This document shows, in pieces, positions 21,831 through 33,806 of a DNA stretch of 64,000 nt. Made by a program: the position numbers and the translations under genes. The DNA comes from Adineta ricciae (Eukaryota > Rotifera > Eurotatoria > Adinetida > Adinetidae): positions 2,135 through 66,134 of the forward strand of contig CAJNOJ010000050.1 in the NCBI GenBank assembly GCA_905250025.1, written 5' to 3'. The notes under the pieces were generated by a model. It did not search any database and was not told the origin of the DNA. It worked only from the letters and a program-made list of their open reading frames with translations. The first letter of the stretch is position 1; each line of letters opens with the position of its first letter.

Positions 21831-24800
21831 ATGTTAACAATCAATCGACACTGTCATGCGTTGAAAATACTTTCATTACTTCGTTTTCATCTTGGGTTAT
21901 TTCGAAATAGATTGCCCATTGTTTTACGTAAAGTCAATACAGATGAAGAAATAATTCTCTCTGATACATCGATTGCAATTGCATCGATTAATCCGGGGAT
22001 TTACCTCGCTTTTCTACAATACGGTACAGAAAAATATCAACCGTTAATGGATTTGCAACTAATTCCAGGCGAACTTCTTCCAGAAAAAGATCTCCTACCG
22101 AAATCGATGCCTTTTCTGATCGATAGAATACAACCATTTGCTAAACTATTCTTGAACATCATTGATTATATGAAAGAATACGAAAAACCAAAAGTGACTC
22201 ATCAACCACCGAAGGCTAATTCACCGAGAAATAGTCGTATGCGAAAAGAATCATCGTCTAGTCAATCGAGAATATCATCTTTAGAAACATTCTAGAGCAA
22301 ACACCATTTTCCATGATTTCCTCAGACTCTCTTCATACATCATTGTCGACTATTTACATGCCTGTTGATCTCAAAGTTGACATTCGGAAATATTTTGTCA
22401 CTGATCCCGAACGACTCAGTCGAACATCGGAAAATATTCGTTCTCTACCATTTACTCTTCAAATCTTCGCTGATAAAAAGCAATTGATTGCAAACAATGA
22501 ACAAGTGACAAATATTTCTCATCTAGACAACAGTTCATTTCAATTCGATGAAAACGAACTTATCCTTTTCAAACAGCGACTTATTTCTCTCAATCTGGAC
22601 CCTATCTTAACCTTAGATCTAAAGAATTGTGTCCACCAATTAGCACTAGAACAGCAGCTCGATACAATTGAAGTTTGTGCTGTTCTCATGAAGCTCAATC
22701 ATATGCTAGTGCATAATGAACTGCACAGTCAACATATTCCGAAATGGATCCAAAACTTACAAAAAGCAGCATCTATTTCTAAGAGTGCACCTTTATCGAA
22801 TCTAATGAAAACACTTTTCCGCATTGATCACCTTGAGAAATTCAATAAACTAGACAAACAAACTGTGAGATTATTCAATCAGCGAATCAATCACTTGTAA
22901 GTTAAATCATAGTTAACTAGTCTTCCTATTACACATCTGATCGTAGAGCACAATTAGGTGTATTGAACCAACCATCGAAAATATTAGTAAGACTTTGTCA
23001 ACTTGATCTGTTTGAAAATGAACCGAATCCAGATGCTTTTTCAAATTTCATTTGCTATGATCTGCAACGATATGTTCCGAAAAAAATTCCACTGAACACA
23101 TTAGGTATCAACGAAATTATTCACCACCTTCAAATGAATAAAGACCGCTTGGGAATAACGACCACCTTAATTCTAATCGATAATCTTCAAAAATTTGTTC
23201 ACACAGGAATTTTGTTCATGCTGCACAAACTACCACAATTTAAACAATATTTACTACAGTTTGTATATCAGATACAAACCGGTCGATTTATTGGCGTTTA
23301 TCTCCAACGTCTAATGGACCAAATGAATCATAATATCCGAATGAACTCTGTGAAAAAAACATTTCTAACGAATCAATTGAATTCCTTATCACAAAAAGCG
23401 ACGTTAGAATCGAAAACCAAGAAGAATTTTGATAAATTAATCTCTGCTTCAATGAATGCTGCTCTTCACGGACAATTGAATACTTTTGTCCATACAGTTC
23501 TCGAGCGATCTCCTCGCGAATACATTGATATGAATGATAACAACAGTCTTCAATCATTACTAGTCTTCCTTCATGAACAATCAAGTACAGGTCATCTTCC
23601 TAATCAATATCTATGTGACTTTATTCAACACCTGCGTCACTTTGCTCAACTAGGGATATTATACACGCCAAGAATTGACTATATCTTGACTGATTTGCAC
23701 AAAGCTAAAGATCATGATAGCATGACAGTAGGATTAATCAAGACCAAATTAGACCAAATGAAAACTGTCAGCTATGTTTATACCTATGATCATCTCGATC
23801 TCGCTGAATTGAATGATTTTCTCAATGAGATGATTGTTGAAGGTATGAAACCGATCGAAGCGTTTTGCTAAGCTCTTAATCAATGCACGTAATCGATTTT
23901 ATTTGTAATTAGAAAATCTAACTCATGGGCAAGTCTGGTACATGCTCGATCGTTTAGTGAATCTATGCCAACTAGAATCAATAACAAGTTTTGATATCCA
24001 AACTCTTCTTACAAATCTTCGACTAGAATACAATCGCCAACAACCAATCTATCCTAAGTTGATAGAAAATTTCCAAACACTTGTTTCATCCCATTCAAGT
24101 TCTTTCGCTGAATTGTATTCTCTAGAACGTGATATACAACGAGTCTTACTTTCATCGAGTAGCAATACTAAACGAATGCCCGATGAAGTCCGACGACGTT
24201 TCAATGAGATAATTGTGTTTTGTACACAGATTAGTGTCGATCGATCATTAGTCGAGGAGTTGTACGGCCCAACAATGAATTACAAACTTTATAATCAAGT
24301 GAAAGAAATTTTGAAAACAGGAACTATAATTAATAAAAAACAATCGTTGACGACTATTATACAGATACATAAACACTTTCTGCGAATATCACGTTTACAT
24401 ACAAGAAATTATTTGTTAGAGCAACAGTTAGATACAATACTTGAGAATATCCAGACATGGTACCCTGAAAAGCAAGACTATTTCGAAGATCTTCTCAGGC
24501 ATATGGCTGAATTAGGCTGTTTACAAGTAAAACCATCATTGATGTATAGTCCATTAATAATGAACAAAATCCATGTTCGTAGGATAAAGCATTCGTTGAT
24601 TATTGTACTGAACACTTTCTTTCTGATAAACAATCGTCGTCGATAGATGAAGCACAGAACAGATTTCAGACGTGGCCTTTCATTTTAGAATTGAATCATC
24701 CAGATGTAGAACATATAGTTAAACATTTATTAAAACTTGAACAAGAAGATAAACTTGATAGTGGTACATATATAGAAATACAAAATCGACTCAATCAAAT

Positions 24801-25197
24801 CGCTCGTTTTCATCGATGGACTTGTCCACGAATGAAATCAATCACTGACGATATACTTAAATATCAAGGTAAACGATATTTGTCAGATAGAAATGCTTAT
24901 CAATCGATTCAATTCTACCGTTTAATCCTAAACGATATCACTCATGCAATTGAATTTGAATTCTACGTTCAAAAACTTGCAGCTGAACATCACATATCAG
25001 ATATATCATGTTCTCATTGGCGTCAATTCGTAGATCAAATCTTACAAAATGAATTGAATATAGATGGCTTAACCCAGTATCACGTGCAACTGAATGCATT
25101 GCATCATGTGAAACGTATGGATATTGATCAAGTGAAAAGTTTTATTAGCAAACTAAGTCAAGACAGTACTTTGTCTGCGATCAATAGTGTCTATTGA
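21831..25197 (+). CDS. Large helical-repeat protein, unknown family
   Basis: Five long frames joined by in-frame GT-AG introns give a protein of roughly 1000 residues: to about 22233, then 22296-22899, about 22948-23840, about 23912-24580 and 24690-25197. Joins checked: NSQQTPFS across 22234-22295, HLAQLGVLNQ across 22900, VEENLTHGQV across 23841, HVQLNHPDVE across 24581. It is almost wholly alpha-helical and Leu/Gln/His-rich, with recurring patterns such as L-x-x-L-x-x-F-A-Q-L-G-I-L (HLRHFAQLGIL, HMAELGCL), which suggests diverged tandem units of perhaps 80-100 residues. No signal peptide, membrane segment or catalytic motif was seen. The start is uncertain: the first in-frame ATG (21762) is only 19 bp from the divergent thioredoxin-like start, so the later ATG was chosen. 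I do not recognise the family. Confidence 0.6.
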
Positions 25198-25312
25198 ATA
25201 TATACAGAGTAAGTTTTTTCAATATTTATAAACGATTTTCAATAATATAATACAGAAAAAAGTAAGTCCAAAAATCGATTTCGATCGGATGCGATGATTG
25301 AATATTGTGCGA

Positions 25313-26613
25313 CTAATCAATATGTCTTCGCCTTGCATGCTTGGCTGCCATAGTAGCTGCAGTGCCATAGGCAGCTCCACCTTTCGTAAGATATTCATTG
25401 CTTCTTGGAACTCGAAATGGCTATAATAAGGATAAGATGAATATTATAAGAACGAATTTTATAAGCAAAAAGACTATGTATATGAATGCGCATATCTTAC
25501 CTTAACGTCAGTCGTGCATGATCCGACAACATCCTTGTAAGCAGTGCAGTTTTCACAACGTGGTAATGAGTAAATATCACCATTGGGTCTAACTTCCACT
25601 GTAGTAAGTCGAACCTGTGCAGTGGATAAATTGGGACCAGATTGACTTTCCACTACTTTATGAAGTGCTTGTGCTTCGGCACAACTAGCTGGATGACGTT
25701 TCAGCGGAGTCTCAATATTTGGATGCTGTCGAAGAAATTCGTTAGGGCGTGGAGCAGGATCACCGTATATTTCTCGTACACTTTCATTAACACCAGAATA
25801 AGTTTTACCTGTTTGCATATCCTTTGCTTCACAGAAAATCTCCTTGCCATTTTTTCCTGTAGCAACATTGCTATTCTCTGCAAAGCCTTTTTTCTGTCGA
25901 ATAGCTCTTAAATTTTCTGCTGTTGAAATTTCTGGAGCCTTCATGTATCTTTCAGCCACCTTACCGCCTGCATAGCCGGTCAAACCATCGCCGACCACAC
26001 TCATACCTGCGTTGAAGTATGAGTCTACGTCAGTGGGCTTCTCAATAATCTGACAGATTCCGTTCACTTGTTTTCCATCGGTTACAGCCATGGTTGCACA
26101 ATCATATCCCACACCCGCATCGATACCTAACAGCGCTGCTCCAGGAGGACCAGCGATTACAAATCCAAGAGCACCGGCTGCCGTAACTGCCGTTGTCCTG
26201 GTCGCTGATACCATGGCACGATCACCGCCTTCTTTATCATCCAAAGCGTAATGAACCACGGCCTTAGCATGACCAACGACTGGAACCGAATCCATCATAT
26301 TAAGCGAAGTACTTGTAGCCATTTCCATGGCTTTGTTCCCATTTTTCACATCGCCGACGGCATAATGTAGTAAACCTTTGGTGTGTCCAACCACAGGCAA
26401 GGAGTTCAAGCTACTATTTCCTCCTTCCCAGCATTGTTTAGCCGTGGCATGGTCACCGCATACTTTTGCAACACCGGCCGTGCAATGAGCAACAATAGGG
26501 GTTTTGGTAAAAAATCTGTCTTGAGTTCTCTTAGCACCCTCTTCATCACCAGCGGCAAGATGAACTAAACTTTTAACTTGAGATACACCAGGAATGAAAT
26601 CCAATAATGACAT
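25313..26613 (-). CDS. YwqJ-type deaminase-fold protein with N-terminal repeats, likely bacterial in origin
   Basis: Two exons on the minus strand (26613-25501, 25420-25313) separated by an 80 bp GT-AG intron give about 406 aa. The start is the ATG at 26613; the frame is open further upstream but only from a TTG. Residues 1-150 hold about four units of roughly 38 residues built around VVGHTKGLLHYAVGD, VVGHAKAVVHYALDD and relatives, then a Gly/Ala-rich helix (LGFVIAGPPGAALLG). The C-terminal third has the two zinc-site motifs of the cytidine-deaminase fold: CAE in ASCAEAQALHKVV and CxxC in PRCENCTAY. This combination is that of the YwqJ-like deaminases known from bacterial polymorphic toxins. 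Exon 2 adds a basic tail ending KHARRRHID. It looks whole. The intron argues for a long-resident host gene, probably acquired from bacteria. Substrate (nucleotide, nucleic acid or other) is unknown. Confidence 0.7.
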
Positions 26614-27787
26614 TGCAACAAGCGTTGCTTCTTTATACAATGGCGAATTCAAAAATTAATAAGTAATTTACGTTAAATGAATTAATGTTTTGTTGGCAAA
26701 AGCTGAGTAGATATATCAATGTTAATAGAATTAATAAAACTTATTTATATATGAAACAAAATACAAATCACAACCTGTTACACACACATATATACATATA
26801 GATGTGATATAGCGACGACAATAGGATATTTCCCTTCTATCGAAGCCATCTATATCTTCTCTTCTTTCTTCCTTGGAAACATCCTTAAAAGAATTTTCCA
26901 TGTACTGATATTCCTTATGACGTATTCTCAAGGAATTTTCACCTTATTCTATGTATATAGTTGGAGTCTTTTTTGGTATGTTGTTACTCATTTTTGTTTA
27001 TTTCTATAATAAACACGTCATTCACTGCAGAACGTGACAATGTACTATTGTGAAATACGGATTCTTCCATAATCTTGCACAATATAAAATAAATTTCATG
27101 TTTGTATCATCTGAGAGTAGATAAGTACATTGATAATGATACAAATATTCAAAACTAGTCACAGATTAGACAGACGTCGAACGATGGTGCGTTGGGTTTT
27201 TAGTCATTTCTATGTTGATTGTTTCATTTATTTGCTTTATTACACTGTAAGACTTTATGTAACAAACAGTTTATTACTCAACTACGGAGTTGCAAAAATC
27301 TTGTCGATTCTTCTACTTGAGTTTCACACTAGTATGTAAGAAAGATGAGAACGTAACATACTACTCATATTTGATCATTATTCGAAAAAGTAGCTAACAC
27401 TGTCTTCTATCGTTTGCCATTTCTTCCTTATCAGAAGCAAAACGGTTATGGAACAGATAAATAAATCTATGTGTAGACAATCGTCAGCTAAATGTTCTTC
27501 TATATTCTTATTATTAATGCTTCTTGTTTATATATTAGCCCGAGAGAAAGCCTTTGTTCAACTACAACGCTTGTACACTATCGATATATGTGTTAATAAT
27601 AAACTAAATGCTACTGATTACTACTTGGTGTGATTATATGTCCAATCGAGTGCATACCAATAAATCATTCGTCTGAACTGGCACTGAAGTAAAATCGATC
27701 AGAAAAGTGAATTTTATGATATTCATTGTATCAACTGACGACTCTTGAAAAATGACGTTGGTTTTCCAAAAAAATCCATCCTTTCCT
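26614..27787. other. Gene-poor AT-rich region left of the transposon remnant
   Basis: No supported gene. Short hydrophobic frames at 27130-27339 and 27448-27633 lack homology signals and splice structure. TATA-rich stretches occur near 26745 and 26790-26810. The promoter of the minus-strand deaminase gene must lie at the left end of this stretch. Confidence 0.5.
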
Positions 27788-28800
27788 TTAACCCTTTGAG
27801 TTTCAGTGGTACATATATGTACCATCTAGCGGAAAGTTCTGATTTTCAAGTAGTTTTGCATATTTAAAGGTTTAGCAGAATTATTTTGGACAAATACCCC
27901 TAGTAGAGACATATTTGTGCAAGAATGCACGTATTCGTTTGAATAAATAACATTAAGAATGTATGACGACGTTTGTATTCGATTTTGGAAAGTATTCTTC
28001 AAAAATCTAAATTCGGCAAAATCCCTGTATTGAGTTTTGGTGATCTCAATAACGTAACTATTTTCTAAACCATAATGAATTCAGATTATGATGTAAGCTC
28101 ATCAGACGACAATGAAAGTAGTGATTCTGAATATGATGATTCAATAATCAAAACTGTACTTCACTGGATGAATGAAGATAGAGAACCAACACCTCTAGTT
28201 TTTCAACTTCTCTCAATTATTTCGACGGACACGCACTAGGAAATGGTATAATTCGACCAATCGAAATATTTCTTAGCTTCGTCTCCCAAGATTTGATTCA
28301 AACAATTACTGATAAAACCAACATTTATGACAAACAACGTTGTGTTCATAAATTCATATATTTGTTATAAAGATCTTTCTGGTGGTAACATTAGTGCAGT
28401 AGAATATATATCCTCTATTAGTAATGCACTGATCGGTAATTATTGTAGTAGAAAAAAAAGCCAGGTAGACTCTTAATAATCAGTAATCAGAAGAGGATAC
28501 ACATGGAGAAGAGTATTAGTGACATCGAACATTCTGAAAAACCACAATTGTTGGTTCACATGCCGGAAGTTGTTCCTACTCGTCGTAGATGTGTTTATTG
28601 TAGTACGAGAGAAAAACAGAAAAGAGCAGATGTGATGTGTGAAAATGTGTTTTCTTTGTTTCATCAGAAATATGTATATTAACACTGAAATAAATGAATA
28701 GGTAATCACATAATCACTCCGTTTTTTTATTTTGACCTAAGTAGAAGTGGCATAATTTCATCTAGATACTTAACAGTACAATTGGGTTCTTAGATCCTGA
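27788..28800 (+). mobile_element. Decayed, internally deleted piggyBac-type transposon
   Basis: The left end is well marked: target TTAA (27788-27791) followed by CCCTTTGAG and a 16 bp subterminal palindrome GGTACATATATGTACC (27808-27823). An ATG at 28075 opens an acidic N-terminus (SSDDNESSDSEYDD) typical of piggyBac transposases. After a frame change comes ALGNGIIRPIEIFL and ITDKTNIY, like the start of the transposase domain. Then the long catalytic core with its Asp residues is missing and the late segment DLSGGNISAVEYISS follows. The C-terminal zinc-binding tail is partly kept (RRRCVYCSTREKQKRADVMC) but later cysteines are lost. The right end is degenerate, perhaps near 28790 (GGGTTCTTA). 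About 1 kb in all, not able to encode an active transposase. Confidence 0.6.
28075..28683 (+). pseudogene. piggyBac transposase pseudogene
   Basis: Coding remains of the element at 27788-28800. The N-terminal acidic region (28075-28240), a short transposase-domain piece in another frame (about 28197-28368), a late helical piece (about 28370-28460) and the Cys-containing tail (about 28520-28683) follow in the normal order with at least two frame changes and a large internal loss. The DDD catalytic core is absent. Confidence 0.6.
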
Positions 28801-29226
28801 GTATCCTTCTTCATAAAGTTAACCCGTATTAAGTTAGATTTGAAGCAATGCCAACCATCGGACGAGCACCAACTTGTTTTTTTCCCCCTGTGATATCTAG
28901 TCGATGCATAGCCCGTCTTTAAGTAAAGGATATAGTATTACACTTAGAAAAATAAAACAAAATCAACTTAAGTATTTCACCTGCTGATTGAAAGCAGTTT
29001 ACTTATTGACGTTAAAAAGCCATCAAATGATGTAAATAAAGATAATGAATACAGAGTAAAATATGCTGAATGATAGTTAACCCTGGGAAACCTATATTTT
29101 CGTTGAATAAATGCCATCGATCAAAAATGTATATTTATTTTCATTAAATTTCAAATAAGGTATAACCATGGTTTCTAATTTGAATAGATCGATTGCGAAA
29201 TTTCTTTTTCAAATAGTAATTGTAAA
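28801..29226. other. Non-coding flank right of the transposon remnant
   Basis: AT-rich, with no gene seen. Another TTAACCC occurs near 29079 and could be an unrelated chance match or the end of a further piggyBac-type remnant; nothing around it supports a full element. Confidence 0.4.
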
Positions 29227-30270
29227 TTGAGGAGAAAAACAATACTTATTGACGTCTGTATGCCACTGGACGAAAACGATCCTCTAGTATCGCTATTGCA
29301 TGTCATTCAACGACGTTCAAATCTCGATAAATCAATTGAAAATGATTCTATACAAACAAACGTTGACTACGATACAAAATTACAAAATATTCCATCAACG
29401 AAATCAGTACCTTGTCGGAACTTTGCTGCGTTAGAGAATAAACGATCACGAAAAAAGCCCAAACAATTAGTAAATACTTTGAAATTCGCCGAGTTTTGAA
29501 GTTGACTATACAGTTTCCTAGACAGACAATCCTTCCTTAAAAAGCGCTCTCACAAACAAAGCATATGAGACCAATCAACAGGCATATTCAGAACCACAAC
29601 AATCCCATACATATGATGATGATGATCATGATCATCGTTATGTTTTTGCAGAAGCAAGTTATTAACCTCATAAATAACATATATTTTTCGCTCTTTCAGA
29701 ACACATTGTTCTACGCTAATCATCTTCCAATCAAATATGGATTTCAAATACGTTCTCTAATTGAAAAGAATCTGCTACCATCTTGGCAATTCAGCAACGA
29801 TCAAAAAAATCAAATTATCTATAAATCTGTAGGTTATTATCTAAATAATCTCTTACATAAACATCTGTTTAATCCACAAGTCGTCAATAGAGAACAATTT
29901 ATCTATTTCGATCTCATCAAGATCAAAACAAGTAAAATTCTCTCGAGTACCAACAGTTGCTCGAAAATCTCCTAATCCGCCTCTACAACGTCATTGGATT
30001 AATCCATGGTTGAATAGTAGACAGTTAAGAGAACATCATAAACAACTGTCATTACATGCTCAAAGAGATATTCATCTATCATCCAAGTCAAATACATCCA
30101 TCTCTAATAGAGTCCTGCCATCGAATGTAATGCCACCAAAGAAACGTCCGTGTGATAAACAACGATCGAAGATAAGAAGACGGAAGCGATGTGTTAATTT
30201 CGAAGAACATCTTCAGCGATATTATTCATCAAGATGGTGTTTTATTTCAACACGACGACTTCTAACCTAG
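29227..30270 (+). CDS. Possible unrecognised multi-exon gene or gene pair
   Basis: Three plus-strand frames in series have protein-like, basic composition but no known family. The first (29227-29499) includes CMPLDENDPLVSLLHVI and RSRKKPKQL and may splice near 29472 to a stop near 29539. The second (open by 29700, ending 29975) reads NTLFYANHLPIKYGFQIRSL after a TTTCAG acceptor. The third (to 30270) is rich in Arg, Lys and His, with KKRPCDKQRSKIRRRKRC. I could not find canonical splice sites that join the second and third in frame, so this may be one gene with exons I misplace, two small genes, or a decaying gene. No signal peptide is seen. Existence as an expressed gene is uncertain. Confidence 0.3.
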
Positions 30271-31222
30271 ACGATCAAACCTTGAAATTGAGAAGGTTCT
30301 AAATCTTATCTTAATGAAAAAAGCGAAAGAAAATAGAAAGATCTATTCTTATAACCGTAGAAGTTGTATGTCAAGCATAGAATAGTTTGATTTGATTTTC
30401 AATTTGACATTTCTCAACTGTTATTATTGTTTCAATGCACTAATTAGAGCAAATGATCATAAATATTGAAAAAATATGCGCAATCAATTTGATGGATATC
30501 ACGATGTAATGGTTTTCGCATGCTCGTTTTCGTCCTGCTCATAGACGATCAATGATAACTTGTATCTTAGCAGAGAAATGAAGTGTACCGTGTAATTGTA
30601 TATACCGTTTTTCCCTACAATATTATCAATCTTGCTTTTTTTGTCGACCTTCGGGAAAGGACTGTTTGCTTGCTTGGCTTGTCTAACAGGCGTACACTTG
30701 TTTGTTTCGTTAGTTTCCCGTTTAGCAGCTGTAAACGTTAATAGGATATGGAATGATGATAATGATGATGATGTTAGTGGTGGGCAGGAGAAGAGCATGA
30801 AGAGCTAACAATCTATGAGAACATTAATTTGTCAGAGGATAAAACTCTTTCGGCGATTATCGATGATTTATTGTCTGATAATTGTCAACAATTGATTTGT
30901 CTTCTAGTCCCGAAGATATCGAATTAATGCGAAAGAGCAAAGAAGGAAAATTCTCACAATACCTATGGTCATCTCTTTTTTTACGTTTTTTTAATAGGCA
31001 AAACGCACCTGTTCGATCTTTTCTCTTTTCAATAGCCAAAAAAAAGAAAGAAGAAGAAGAAGAAGAAGAAAAAAGGAAGAGAAACTTGTTTTTTTTGTCA
31101 GTTCTTTTTTTATTATTCTCCTTCGCATTTCTCATATCCAGCAAACGTACATACAAAGACCTACTGAGCTCAGAGCCAACGGTTGCAGCGATCCGTAGAT
31201 CATACGTCTCATCAACTTGATT
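30271..31222. other. Intergenic region with GAA microsatellite
   Basis: Low-complexity purine tracts occur at about 31040-31080 (repeated GAA). Overlapping open frames on both strands at 30499-31220 follow from this composition. A short acceptor-bounded open stretch at 30909-30999 (after CTTCTAG) could be a 5' exon of the next gene, but I could not join it in frame. Confidence 0.4.
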
Positions 31223-33107
31223 ATGTCCCGATTTAAATCTTATGTCAATCCTACTCTAATCAAAGATAGTAAAAATGATTCAAATATTTCCATTCAATCC
31301 ATAACATCATCACCTGGACGGCATATAACACAGGTAAACAGATATCTCGAGAAAAAAAAACGTTCGAAACTGTTTTTTTCTTCTTCTGATCTTCATTATG
31401 AACTTTAGATTACCATTGGAGCCGATCATGATAATGATAAACCTCCAATTCCGCCGACGCGTCATCCGATGGTCAATCGTTTAACATCGAGTATAGATGA
31501 ATCACTTGTAAATTTAAGTTTCCTCGGTCAAGATGCGGAAATCGAAAAAGAACGTGCTCTGAATGGCCTTGATCAAATATTTAATCAATTTCGTAAACAC
31601 ATCGAAAAATGCTATCGTCACTATGAACACGATATCAAAGTGACTTATGCCAATTACGACCAACATCTGCAGGAGCTGAAAGCACGTTTGAAGCAAGTTC
31701 GACAAGAACTGATTCAAAACTTCACTCCAAACCTGTCTAATGACAATGATAATGACGATTACGCGTTTGATGTTGACAAATATCGTTACTTAGAAATGTT
31801 AACTACACAGACACTCAATCAAACAATGAAAGACGAGAAAGTGTTGCCGAAGTATCATATGAAACTAAATCATCTAGATCGATTAGATCAGCATTTCTTT
31901 ATTCAATGTGATCAGAAACCTTCGAAAAAATTCGCTCATACAGATCGTTACGATAACGATGATTCGTCTAGAGATATTACACCAATAGCGCGAAGTTTAT
32001 CACTTGGTAGGTAGAACTCTATTGATAATGCTTATCAAATCGAACGATCTAACGAGTTTTCGCGTTTCAGAAACATCTACATCTACGGATGTGACCGATG
32101 AATATGATAACGTTTCGAAAGCTGATTGTGGTCAATACCACGTCTCGTTACACAATGCATCCAAAACTCCATTGATTAATTTAGAAAAATGGAGTTATCC
32201 ACTTGGTTTCGGTAACTATTTTATTCCGCTTCTAACTCCATATCGTCAAGGTTCATTATTGATATACTGTCTCAATCGCGAAGCATTCGTTTGTTATGAT
32301 TCGCAATCCTTAGTCTCTCTTCCCACAACAATCAAATGGCTTGGAACGCGACCGTCAGCTGTTTATTGGTTCGACGAAATGAATATGTTATTTGTTGCTT
32401 GTCGTACACATATTTATGGCTGTTACGTGGATGATAAAGTTCCCGACACTCAACGAATTCATATTCGAATACCGATCGAACAAACGACAACTTGGTCAGA
32501 TACTCAAGGTCATCTATGTTGGCCAAACTTTCTCACCTGCGGTGGTGCAACTGATCGCCTCCTGTATGCCTACTGGACAGATACGGTTAATAAAACAGCA
32601 ACACCGTCAACGTCGTTTATATATTATCAAATCACAGGAAATAACTTTCTAATCAAATCTCAATTCCTAATCGATGGTCGTCTACGTGCATTACATTCGA
32701 CAATCGAAACTCAACGTCTAGGCTTACTAATTGAACATATCACTAATCAATGTACACATTTGGAAATTCGTACCGCGAAAGAGTTTACTCTTCTCGCGAA
32801 ATTCGAATTGCGTACAACATACGAACAATTTCGTTACGGTTGTTGTCTAACGAATTTGTTTTTCACTTCAAATTCGTACATTCTATGTGATCATAAGCAA
32901 CAACAATTATGGCATGTTAATGGAGATACAGGTGATATTAAAGTTAAACACATGAATGAACCAATTTATAGTGTAACTTGTTTATTAGATGGTACATTAG
33001 CAATGTTAACAGGTACACCGATGAGATTCGACTTTATCTATGATCCAAATGATACGGGAATTATTTTAAAAGATCTTTTTCATGAAGAAGAATCTATTGA
33101 AGTGTAA
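31223..33107 (+). CDS. Coiled-coil protein with a beta-rich C-terminal domain, unknown function
   Basis: Three exons (31223-31333, 31409-32006, 32071-33107) join in frame to 581 aa. The first 90 residues are Ser/Thr/Pro-rich and probably disordered. Residues about 95-165 form a heptad-like coiled coil (EKERALNGLDQIFNQFRKHI, then YANYDQHLQELKARLKQVRQ). A Ser/Asp-rich linker leads into about 340 residues of beta-rich sequence with recurring hydrophobic strands (GSLLIYCLNREAFVCYD, NMLFVACRTHIYGCYV, SYILCDHKQQQLWHVNGD) spaced like propeller blades. A coiled coil followed by a propeller resembles TRIM/NHL-type architecture without the RING and B-box, but no NHL or WD consensus is clear. No membrane segment or signal peptide. 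The gene is real on coding and splice grounds; function is unknown. Confidence 0.6.
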
Positions 33108-33806
33108 TAAAAAGAAAACTTGGCGTAGTTTGTTATTTCGTTTTACAGCAGAGCGAAAACCATAAACATTCGAATGATTTTATACATAATGTATTATTTA
33201 ACAATCATCAATAAACGAAATCACAGTAAACATATAAACTCATAAAAAATATCGAGCTTTTCTTTGCAACCAATCGTCAGTTAGATGGCACAGGTCAGCA
33301 CACAGCAGAACTTACTTTCTTTGCGATTAGATTTCATTCAGTTCTACGAAGAACCTGTCTGTTCTTATGATTTTTTGCACAGCTAAGGAAATGCGTTTGT
33401 CCTTCGCTCAGCATACTATATAATTCTATATTTCGCTTCGAAATGTGTTCAGTCTGTTCTTATCATAAGAGAAAAGAGAAAACAAAGAAGAAAAGATAAG
33501 AATAACAACGAAATACATTTAATACACACGCATATACTTTAAGACGATCTCGGCATTGCTTATGTCGATTGAATTCAACGTATTAGAAGTTTGATCGCAT
33601 TATTGATCTTGACAATTACATAAATATCGCAAAAAACACAACATATGAAAGGAAAGACCATATCGAAAACAAAAGAACTAATCACCAATCGAACAGAAAG
33701 AAGAATAACAACAAGAACAGCGGTACTTTTCTTTCTTATCAGGATATTTCCAGGTTAAATCACACTTTATATACAAAATTATATAAAAATAGAAGCTTAG
33801 ATGAGA
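33108..33806. other. Convergent intergenic region between the coiled-coil gene and MORC2
   Basis: Contains the 3' ends of two convergent genes. It is A-rich and no open frame of interest was seen. ATTAAA/AATAAA-like signals are plausible in both directions (for example AATAAA near 33211). Confidence 0.5.

Noticed and set aside
25642-25911. Plus-strand frame inside the deaminase gene
   Set aside because: It is a shadow of the minus-strand coding exon, which has the zinc motifs and intron structure.
26614-26652. Longer start for the deaminase gene from an upstream TTG
   Set aside because: An ATG at 26613 is in frame and begins the first repeat; TTG starts are not expected in animal nuclear genes.
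27130-27633. Small hydrophobic frames resembling membrane peptides
   Set aside because: Single short frames in AT-rich DNA next to a transposon remnant, with no homology, promoter or splice support.
28985-29110. Second TTAACCC site as the right end of the piggyBac element
   Set aside because: It is in direct rather than inverted orientation to the left end and lacks the palindrome, so it was not used as an element boundary.
30499-31220. Overlapping frames on both strands at a GAA repeat
   Set aside because: Open because of low complexity; I could not join them in frame to the gene starting at 31223.
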